DNA of 64,000 nt from Ignelater luminosus. Taxonomy: Eukaryota > Arthropoda > Insecta > Coleoptera > Elateridae. Positions 55,801-64,000 of the stretch are shown here, piece by piece. Each line of letters begins with the position of its first letter. Position 1 is the stretch's first letter. The notes under the pieces were generated by a model. That model worked only from the letters and a program-made list of their open reading frames with translations, had not been told where the DNA came from and did no database searches. The position numbers and the translations under genes are program-made. Where the stretch lies: the NCBI GenBank assembly GCA_011009095.1, contig VTPC01000404.1:1-64000 (forward strand). Direction: 5' to 3'.

Positions 55801-58800
55801 GCTTCCGATTTAACAGTTTGTTCTAAAAAATATTCTAATTTGATTTCTGCAATCTAGAGATCAAATTGTACCACAACATCAAATTTTAACCCAACAGCTT
55901 TAATGATTTCTGAATAGTGGTGTATAAATCGTTAAACGGGACAAGTTTCCGTTTCTTTTTTGTTCTAATTCCTTTATTATCAATCTTAGACCTCTGATAC
56001 TCCTATAGTCTTGTCTCACGAATTTTACAGGTGGTTGACTCAAGAAAAAATGTAGTAGTTTCTTTTAACAAATGAAAGTCGTCGTTGTTTTTGGTTTAAA
56101 AGCTTGTTCTAAAAATGTTCTAATTTGTTATTTGCAACGAAGAGGTCAAATTATACCACAACATCGAGTGTTAGCCCAAGAGCTTCAACGATTCCCGAGT
56201 AGAAGTGCATAAATCGTTAAACGGGATAGTTTCCGCTTTTGTTTGTTCTAATTCCGCTACTATCAATCTTAGAGCTATAGTACCCTTATAGTCTTGTGTT
56301 GGGAATCTTACGAGCTGTCGATTGGAGTGGAAGAAGTAATAATTCCATTCAATAAATAAAAATCGACGTTATTGCCGAATGGACAGTTTGTTCTAAAAAA
56401 TGTTCTAATTTGATTTTTGCAACCTGGACGTCAGATTATACCACCATGTCGTATTTTGATTCAACAGCTTCAATGATTTCTGAATAGTGGTGTATAAATC
56501 GTTAAACGAGACAGTTTTTGTTTTTATTTTGTTCCAATTCCGCTATTATCAATTTTAGACCTCTAGTACCCCTATAGTCTTGTGTTGGGAATCTTACGGG
56601 TTGTCGATTGAAATGAAAAATGTAACAGTTCCATTTGATAAATTAAAGTCAACGTCGTTCCCGGTTTGACAGTTTGTTCTAAAAAGATGTTCTAATTTAA
56701 TTTTTGCAATTTAGAGGTAGAGTTATATCAAAATATCAAATCTAATCCTAATAGTTTTAACGGTTTGCGAATAATAGTGTGTTAAGCAAGATGCCTTGTA
56801 TATCTGTAAAGCTCAAACGATAATGTTTTGAGGTAAGTCATGGTATGACTGATTATGCATTCAGTTACAAAAAAAATAAATTGCATGGTATTTGTTGAAA
56901 ACAATAAAGTTTGACAAGAAAACTAAAAAAATAAAGATATGAGGAGAGGCTGGTTTTTGGGAAAAATCATTTTTTGTCAAATGTTTAGAAATCAGGCCTT
57001 GATATTGGAATGTTGTTTTCATATTCGAATTCAGGATAAAATCCTGTAGGTTCGTTTGTATTGTATTTTCAACTGTTATCGCGACTTTGTATACTATACG
57101 GACGTGGGCGAGTTACTGCAGACCTAGAGCGACGCCAACGGGCTCGTATCTTTCCACTGATGTTACTGCTAATATACTACATACACAGTTTATCTTAATA
57201 ATACGGTACCATTTTACGATCTTATTTATTAAAAAGTAATTCCTTGAATGTCCTGAATGATTTAATGCGATACAATAAATCATCAATATTTAAACGAATG
57301 ACTTTCACTAATGCGAAATTCCTCACAATGAAAAGTTTATCGTACGTTCTTATGTAACGTTCTTCTGTTATTGCATAGAAAGTCTTGAACTTGAAACTGT
57401 ATAATACAGACACACCTGACAGACTATTAGCTACTCTTACTTTTATAACTATAAAATAGCATCGTAGGTAATTTACTTGTTGATTAATTTAATAAAACTA
57501 AAAACTTCCCATACCTGTATTGTGGCGTATTAAAATGTCGTATATTGTTTTTCATACAAGTAAAATCATCACGATTTTATATAAATTATCCAGTTTTAAC
57601 CTTGGGAATCTTTTACGTTCAACTAGATGTAATAAACTATACACGATAAAAAATAGCAAAAGCGCAATTTGAGTTTGATAAGCAGTAATTCTGCAATTAA
57701 TGATTATTAGTTTATTACTATTGAGTTTCTTATTTGCATTCTTCTATTTTTAAAGACCTTGGATGTCAAAAATTCTATTCATGTTACAAACAATTCTAAA
57801 CAGTAGTTATTGATTTATTCAGGAAATTATTAACACAAGAATGAAATAAATAATGAAAATTGCACCACGATGTAAATGTTTAATAAGCGTAGAATAATAA
57901 ATTAATAATGTGTTATTATTAGATAGAGAAAGAAGGAAAGAACCTTGAAATATTATAAGATTGATTGATTTAAGCGAGATCGATAAAATAAAATCTCCAG
58001 TCAGTTTTCAACTGAGAATCATAACTGACTGAATTTTTTTCTATCGCACTTACATATTATATTGCACATGCATTTATCTAAGCAGTTCCAAGAAACTTAC
58101 AGCAATGCGTGTTCAAAAACGAATTTCGTCTAATGACATTCAACGTCTATTTTATGTAACAATTTGAGAACAACATAGGTAGACTTCAAATGGAGTAGTT
58201 TTCGAACACCCACTATTTATTTATTAATAAGAAAATTTAAGAAAGGTTAAAGAAGTCAAAAGTTACCCTTTGCCAGTATCAAAACCCCACTTATAGCTAT
58301 GAGGCCCATCATGACCATGCACGTGAAATTCCAGCCTGCTTTTAGGTGCTGCTGCATGACCATGATGCAGATCAGCAGAGGCAGAGTGAATACCGACAGA
58401 TTCTAGAGGAGAAGAAAGTTCAGCGTGTGATTCATGGTTAAAGCCACTGTTAAGAGCAATAGCTTGCTTTGCCCCCTCTGTGTCAAAACCGTGATTAAAG
58501 CCAGAAGCGGCAGTTTGTGGTTCCTTTTGAGAGCCGTCCCTACGAGTAGCAGTCTTTTCAGTGACATCATATTTCATAGTTTGTACCTTTTCAGATTCGA
58601 CCAACTTTTGGTTTTGTACTTTTGCTAAATTCAACAATACTTTGTTGATATTCTTTTGTTTGTTGGCGTAGTCCTTTTCGGAGATTGGGATCAAGTTGAT
58701 TTCCTGCTTTGGCCTTCCATATAATGGCTTCTGCTTTTCGTACACATCTTTGTTGTACTTCTTGGGATAGAGGTTAGTTGGAATTTCTTGCTTGCTTACA

Positions 58801-59171
58801 ATAGGAGGAAGTTCGTAATAGAATTTAGGATCATTGTCGGGATTCCAGGGTTCCGCAGCTGGTGCTTGTAATTCTTGGGATGGTACAGGATAGTCGGAAT
58901 TGTATTCAGCAGAGGGACTTGGGTAATATGGCAAAGGTGCTTTTAAGATTGCTAATGTTCCTGGTTCGGGAGTATAAAATGGAATTTCTGCAGGTTCTTC
59001 CCTGGGAAGTTCAAGGTTCACTGGTAAAGAGGACGCACCATTAGATACATCTGGAGATTGTAAGATTGTTAGGAGGGAAGGTGGGGTTTGAACATCGTCT
59101 ATATTGTATTTCTTGGCAGCTTTCGATTTCGAGAACTGTGCCGATGCTGTTGCAATCACGAAGATTGTAAA
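52843..59171 (-). CDS. Cuticular protein with chitin-binding R&R-type domain (5' exon not placed)
   Basis: Two exons seen: 58267-59171 and 52843-52990, joined over a 5,276-bp intron in phase 2. Together they encode about 350 residues. The upstream exon starts in phase 0 with FTIFVIATASAQ, the end of a secretion signal, so a short first exon carrying the ATG lies further upstream. One weak candidate is a 3-codon exon ending at GAG|gtaaat, 62184-62192. A long Pro-, Tyr-, Glu-rich region follows (PLPYYPSPS, YELPPIV, GRPKQEINLIP), then a His/Gly/Ala-rich part. The chitin-binding (Chitin_bind_4) domain is split by the intron: PHSYKWGFDTGKG in the large exon and RYEERDKHGYVKGHYGYHD, KLRMVHYDAHPHEGFHAE in the last. 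Such proteins are secreted into cuticle and bind chitin. R&R subclass not decided. Confidence 0.88.
52991..53990. other. Cuticular protein intron, 3' part
   Basis: AT-rich intronic sequence containing a short ATT trinucleotide run near 53813-53830. No other feature recognised before the satellite begins. Confidence 0.4.
54000..54560 (-). repeat. ~282-bp satellite, two units in inverse orientation
   Basis: Two units reading opposite to the main array that follows. Landmarks on the + strand are CTGTCCCGTTTAACAG (twice, about 54060 and 54345), TTATTCGGAAA-CCGT, CTAGATTG-AAAAA, and ATCGATAACAACGGAATTAGA near the unit end (54310, 54510). These are reverse complements of the landmarks in 54690-56800. 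Confidence 0.85.
54690..56800 (+). repeat. ~282-bp satellite, main tandem array
   Basis: About seven to eight diverged tandem units. The landmark CGTTAAACGGGACAG (with variants) recurs near 54809, 55091, 55370, 55650, 55932, 56217, 56500 and 56780, a spacing of 280-285 bp. Each unit also has TTGTTCTAATTCC, ATCAATCTTAGACCTATGATACCC, GGGAATCTTACGGG-TGTCGATTG, AACAAATGAAAGTCGACGTTG, and AAAAAATGTTCTAATTTTACCTTT before GCAATCTAGAGGTCA. No coding potential. It lies wholly in the intron of the cuticular protein gene. Confidence 0.92.
56801..58266. other. Cuticular protein intron, 5' part
   Basis: AT-rich intronic sequence between the satellite and the large exon. No gene or repeat recognised. Confidence 0.4.
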
Positions 59172-59269
59172 CTGAAAAAAACAAAAAAAGGAAAGTTAAT
59201 AAAATAAATAAAACAGAAACTTAATGATTTGATTAACAATGCTTTATGCAATCAGCACTAAGTTTCTTA

Positions 59270-60310
59270 AAATTCTGACTTCTTCTTATTAGTAGGGTAG
59301 ATCATAAGACGCAAAATCCGATATTCCCTTTGAGCTTTGAGCAATTCTGTGGCTATCATTAAAGATCAATATTCAAAAGTTTCTACAAATTCTGATTTAA
59401 TTTTATTAGTAAAACAGATCACAAGTAGACAAACCAAATATTTCCGAAGATTGTAATATTGATAGGGTTTAAGTCTCATTTTGAGCAATTCTATTGTACC
59501 ATTAGAAATTGATACTGAAAGTTGCTTAAAATTCTGATTTAATTTTATTTGTAAGACCGATCACAAGTCGGAAAGAACAATATTTACAAAAACTGTAACT
59601 ACAGAGGGCTTTGAGTCTTATTTTGAGCAACTCTATGACGACCATTAGAGATCGATACCCAAACTCTGATTTAATTTTATTAGCATGACAGATCATAAGT
59701 TGGAAAACCCAATATTTTCGACAATTTTAACTTAAAGACTCTGAGTCTCATTTTGAGCAACTGTATGGCGACCATTAGAGATCGATACTCAAAGCTTCTT
59801 AGAACTCCGATTTAATTTTATGAGTAAAACAGATCACAAGCCGAAGAAGAAAATATTCCAGAAAATCGTAAGTTTAAAAGACTTTGAGTCTCATTTTGAG
59901 CAACGCTATGACTATCATTAGAGATCGATTCTCAAAGTTTCTGAAAATTATGATTTAATTTTATTAGTAAGACACATCACGAACTGTAAAACCTAATATT
60001 CCACAAAAGTGTAATTTTAGAAGGTCTTGAGTGGCATTTTGATCAATCGAGGATGACCATTAATGGTCGATTCTCAGAGTTTCTTAAAATTCTCATTCTG
60101 CTTGCTAGCAAGATAGTTTACAAGTCAGAAACCGAAACATTTTTAAAAGTTATAATTTTTGAAGGTTTTGAGTTGCGGTTTGAGCAACCCATGACGACCA
60201 TGGGTGTTCGTTTTTCAAAGTTTCTTAAATTTCTAATTTTGTTTTATTAGAAAACATAAATTACAAGTCAGAAACCAAAGCATTTCTAAAAATTATAATT
60301 TCTGAAGGCT
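59270..60310. repeat. ~140-bp tandem repeat array
   Basis: About seven diverged units. The block TTTTGAGCAACTCTATGACG with CCATTAGAGATCGATACTCAA recurs near 59337, 59482, 59623, 59756, 59896, 60039 and 60179, a spacing of 133-145 bp. Each unit continues with TTCTTAAAATTCTGATTTAA, TTTTATTAGTAA-ACAGATCAC and an AATATT-AAAA-TGTAA stretch. Starts about 100 bp upstream of the cuticular protein's large exon, so probably in its first intron. Confidence 0.9.
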
Positions 60311-62690
60311 TATTTTAAAATAATAACGACAGTTGTAATTCTAGTGGTCATTTCTTTCTCGATTGGTTTCTAAATGTAAAATCGACGTTTTGTTACTGCT
60401 ATCTACAATAACATTTTAATCCTTTTGTGTTGTATATTAAAAAAAGTGATTTACACTAACTAGGAATTGAAAATAAAATCAGATTAACATTTAATATTGA
60501 AATTCAATGTCAGGTTAACGCCCCACATTCATTCTTTTTATAAATAATGTTATTACTTTCTAATGAAAAACCTGTTTATAAATAAACAATCAACTTCCTT
60601 TTGTTGCAAAAAAAAACACATTTTAAGTCTATTCAATCTGCAAAATATACTCTGTATTTCATGTCTATCTGAGTGGTATTACATTTATAAATACACTTGT
60701 TTTTCCTTACAACTAAAGATGGCCTCTCGGGTTTACAGCTTAATTGCTCATTGAAATCTCCGCACCTATCTGTTTATTCTTATTTGGTTTGAGACGTACT
60801 TTCCGCATAACGAACCTTACTTATATAACAAATTGAGTCAGAGGTGAAAAGTCAAGTGTTGTTTGCGTTAAGAAATACCAAAGAGGCGTTTCCTTTTTTT
60901 TTTCGTCTAATTCAGGAAAATTAAAATGCAAATTGGTTAATATTGCAAAATATATAATATTTAATTATCGGTTTTATGTTTCACTTTCGTTTTTTTAATG
61001 TATTTAAAAACCCCTTTCACTCTCTCATTATTAAAGAGTTTTAAAAAATGGAGTAGTAATATCAAAGAATTTATTTGTAAATCGAATTTTCTCTATCACT
61101 GAACTTGTGAAATGATTTAGAAAGAAATCCAGTTTGTGTTCACTTTCACTTAAAAAAAAGAGTTCATCACATCCGAATATTCAAATAAATGTAAATTTCC
61201 AATATATTAATAAAAAGCGGAAATTATTATATTATTTCCGCTGAAATCCATTTCTAGTATTGTTAAACAGAATTTATTACTATACAAATTAACGAGGTGC
61301 ACAGACAGTTATCACGTTATACCTAAAGGATAGTTCACACGGAACAATGAGTTCATATGCGGTACTTTTGAAAATGTACTAACACGGTTTTATAAACAAA
61401 ACCAAAATAATAAATATTCATAAAGTTTAAAATAATCCAGGAACAAAAAGTAAAGCTGAAAATGTAACTCGGCCAAGGATATTAGTTGTTTATTATTGTT
61501 ATTGAAATTTTAACTGTAAACTTGTTAACTGTTGTTAGATAAGATTGTTATTTGTTTATAATGGTGCATTTAACATGAAAACTTATTATCTTAATTTGCC
61601 TGGCTGAGAAATACTAATATAGGATTGTCAGGATTTAGGATAAAAACCTTCTCAACAATTTGTTACAATGCGTGTGAATTTGTTGATTCTAATATTCGAA
61701 CTTAATTTAAGCGTAACTATCTGAAAGGCCAGAAAACTGTAACTTATTTCTCTTTCGAATTACTGGAAATAATTAAACATTCTAGCTATAGTCGAAAGTA
61801 TCATTATGTAGTCTGTCCAAACAAAAATGTTATCTAACACTATAAGCCTGCATCTGATTATCAAGCATTAACTAAATAAGGGCAACGAATACGTGTTTGG
61901 TTTACCTAAATCGTAAATAAACAAAAAAAGCTTAATTAGTATTCGATTCCGGTAAATTTTCCAATAGACCGGAAGTTTGTATAAAGATAACATCGTATTG
62001 GAACATAACAATGTAGTTGTTGTTTTATCTACAATTTTACGCTTTTAGTTTTAATTTACTTTGTTGTTTTGCAATACTTCCTTTTATATTTCTTCTAAGT
62101 ATAGCGAATTTGTAAAAAAAATATCCAACTCTTAACAGTTTCATAATTATTCACAAAAATTAAATTCTCGATTGCAAAAAGAATTTACCTCGTTCATAAT
62201 TTCACTATTAGTAAAAAATGAAACAAAAGACTCTGTACCAATCCAAATAGGAACAATAACAAAAATGGTATCAAATTTAATAGTTACGCTTTTTACTAAA
62301 CAAAAGTGAAATGAAAACTTTGCATTCTATCTGAAATAAAAAGAAAAGGCGTGCAAAATCTTGCAGATACGTACTAGATATATACTATATACAAATAGAA
62401 GAATTGCATTCTTACAAATTTGCGTTTTTGGTTAAGTAACAGTGTCTTACAAAATTACATTATTCATGCCTGTCGACTGAAAACAATGTAAAAGAACTAC
62501 ACGTGAATTTGATAAATACATTAGCAAAAAAGCCAGACGAATTCCTTATTGGCTATTTAAGAAAATTATCCGAAAAGCCTCCCTCACCTTAGTAAGTACC
62601 TCTTTTTAATTTTGTCTTTCTCGCTTCGAAATAAACTAAAAACTGCTATCATAGTGTGTTTACCATCTCATAAATTAAAGTTAATAGCAA
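60311..62690. other. Upstream of the cuticular protein gene, nothing firmly recognised
   Basis: AT-rich. If the missing first coding exon of the cuticular protein lies within the window it is here or further right. The only phase-compatible candidate I noticed is MNE at 62184-62192 on the minus strand, with a GTAAAT donor; support is weak. No other gene or named repeat seen. Confidence 0.35.
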
Positions 62691-62693
62691 TCG

Positions 62694-63057
62694 GAACCAG
62701 TGTAGCCTGGTGGTAGAATGTCTGCGATAAGATGCTTTTTTGTATAAGAAATGCAGGTTCAAACCCCGCCTGGAGAATAATTTTGTTAATCTCAAAATTA
62801 AAGAAAATATTTTTGAATTCAAAACTACATAATTTTGAACACTTCGAATAAATTAAATTTTTATTTAATCCTAAAAATACAGAAATATTTTCTATAGTTT
62901 TTCTTTTCAAATTTAGAAAAAAAGTGTATCCTCTTTATTTTAATTTTTAAAGAATTTTAAAATTAAAAAAATATTGCGCCAACGGGATTCGAAGCTGCAG
63001 TTTTTACAAAAACACTGTTTATCTCGGGCGTTTTACCACCAGACTACGCTGGCTTCA
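62694..63057. mobile_element. Element with tRNA-like inverted ends
   Basis: The + strand from 62696 reads CCAGTGTAGCCTGGTGGTAG followed by GATAAGATGC, a TTTTTTGTATAAGAAA stretch and GCAGGTTCAAACCCCGCC. The minus strand from about 63055 reads GCCAGCGTAGTCTGGTGGTA, GATAAACAGTG, a TTTTTGTAAAAAC stretch and CAGCTTCGAATCCCGTTGGC. Both carry tRNA-type A-box (TGGTGGTAG) and B-box (GGTTCAAACC) spacing, face each other, and enclose about 185 bp of AT-rich sequence. No full cloverleaf folds in either, so they are not tRNA genes. Either two head-to-head tRNA-derived SINE heads or terminal repeats of one element. Confidence 0.6.
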
Positions 63058-63060
63058 GTT

Positions 63061-63325
63061 AGTGTGCCTTGATATTGTTTTATTAAATGTCATTTTTTAA
63101 TAGGTAGAGTGGACACACTTGTCAAAAAAGATAAACAAAAATCTATTCGTACGTCGAGTGTAAAGGATAGAATAAGAATTTACTATTAAAATTTTTCTTC
63201 TTTTCTTTACACCCACAGTGCGAGCAGAGAGCTAACGTATATCTTTGTCTCTCTTGTTTGACAAGTGTGGCCACACTCTACCTATTAAAAAAATGACATT
63301 TAATAAAACAATATCAAGGCACACT
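63061..63325. mobile_element. MITE family B, copy 2
   Basis: 265-bp foldback. The terminal AGTGTGCCTTGATATTGTTT is an exact inverted match of AAACAATATCAAGGCACACT at the right end. Internal blocks TGGACACACTTGTCAAA, GTGCGAGCAGAGAGCTAACG and GACAAGTGTGGCCACACTCT are shared with the copy at 40111-40388. No coding sequence. Confidence 0.88.
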
Positions 63326-63529
63326 AGTCCCAGTTACTACTAACTTCAATTCATGACGACTGAAACATAGAATAGTAGTTTTAATTTGAATCTAAAATTC
63401 ATTTGTTAATAGCCGACTTTGAATTATCACGTAAAATTGAAGTTTATAAGTGGCGACTTTCCCGTGAGGGCCGCCACTAGGGTATTTGACCCAAGCAGAG
63501 TTTCTTCGTGTGATAAACAGGGTGGTGCG

Positions 63530-64000
63530 TCTAATGTCAGTTCCGTGTCACTATGCTAATCGTATAAATAGTGCGTCTAGAATTTACAAATTTGTAAAGC
63601 TGCGAATTGTACTTATTGTCTTACAGATGCTGATTTTCACAATGTTCTTAAATGTCTGGAACTCTGGGGAAAACGCTATAAATTTACTCTAAACACTAAA
63701 TAATCAACAGATTATTAGACACTTCGAAATTATAGATTACGTCATGCCATTCGAAATCGAAATACAGCTAAGAATGTTTAGATAAACTGTGGTACTATGC
63801 TGATTGTACAAAAATCATTCTTGAATTTACAAAATTCTTAAGTTGTAAATCGAATTTAGAGACTGATAGATATGGAGTTTCATAATACTGTTATTAAGTA
63901 TCTGAACATTCTGAGAAGAATACTGCAAACTCCGGGGAAAACACTGGGAATCCACTCGAAACACTCGCAGACACTACATGATCAACAGGTTATTAGTTAG
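63530..64000 (+). repeat. Repeat C, two tandem units running off the window
   Basis: Two diverged units: ACTATGCTAATCGTATAAAT near 63550 and ACTATGCTGATTGTACAAAA near 63795; CAACAGATTATTAGA near 63706 and CAACAGGTTATTAG near 63983. Unit length is about 245-280 bp. Single relative at 49440-49770. The array appears to continue past the window's right edge. Confidence 0.6.

Noticed and set aside
54690..60310. CRISPR array
   Set aside because: Repeats are 280- and 140-bp contiguous, diverged units without spacers, in a eukaryotic genome; they are satellites.
62184..62192. First coding exon (MNE) of the cuticular protein
   Set aside because: Phase and donor fit, but three codons give almost no evidence and the resulting signal peptide start is unusual; mentioned only as a possibility.
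62694..62785. A functional tRNA gene
   Set aside because: A- and B-box-like motifs are present but the acceptor stem pairs at only about four positions, the T stem has a mismatch and the anticodon arm does not form.

Overview
This is a eukaryotic, insect-type genomic window, roughly two-thirds A+T. It has GT/AG introns (many 55-70 bp, some several kb), AATAAA-type poly(A) signals and heavy transposon load. A cuticular protein with a chitin-binding R&R-type domain and a BTB-zinc-finger protein of the insect '[12 protein letters not shown]' type point to an insect. The short introns and the mariner/IS630 (DUF4817-like) repeats would suit a beetle, but the order is an inference. All gene models were spliced by eye from the sequence, checking reading phase at every junction.

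Layout. (1) 1-4.2 kb: intergenic, with a GTGC microsatellite, a small foldback and a truncated MITE. (2) 4.2-7.8 kb: a very compact cluster. It holds TRABD (-) and an STMP1-like 50-residue micropeptide (+) that diverge from one promoter region, then EMC4 (-) converging tail to tail on the micropeptide gene and diverging from phosphatidylserine synthase (+). (3) 7.8-22.9 kb: the PTDSS1/Pss gene, whose first intron is about 14 kb. This intron holds MITEs, a collagen-like minisatellite, a mariner/IS630 element with 0.2-kb terminal repeats, a decayed Ty3/gypsy element interrupted by a decayed LINE, a pogo/Tigger-like remnant, and an antisense 117-residue ORF with a 5'UTR intron, poly(A) signal and an NRF-1-type site. 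That ORF may be an undescribed nested gene. (4) 28.5-35.8 kb: an Sp1/Spps-type transcription factor in six exons. (5) 36.5-42.3 kb: a transposon nest bounded by a roughly 1-kb imperfect inverted repeat. (6) 42.4-43.9 kb: a BTB/POZ protein with two C2H2 fingers (-). (7) 44-50.7 kb: intergenic. (8) 50.8-52.5 kb: deoxyribose-phosphate aldolase, six exons (+). (9) 52.8-59.2 kb and beyond: a cuticular protein gene (-). One 5.3-kb intron cuts through its chitin-binding domain and contains a roughly 282-bp tandem array that changes orientation. A roughly 140-bp tandem array lies just upstream of its large exon. (10) 60-64 kb: intergenic, with a pair of tRNA-like inverted ends, a MITE copy and the start of another tandem repeat.

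The genes do not form a pathway. Phosphatidylserine synthase, EMC4, the STMP1-like peptide and TRABD all act at ER or mitochondrial membranes. Their shared, closely packed promoters could be coincidence or co-expression, and the sequence alone cannot decide. The best candidates for something undescribed are the nested antisense gene at 17.1-17.6 kb, the inverting 282-bp satellite inside the cuticle gene, and the tRNA-like inverted element at 62.7-63.06 kb.
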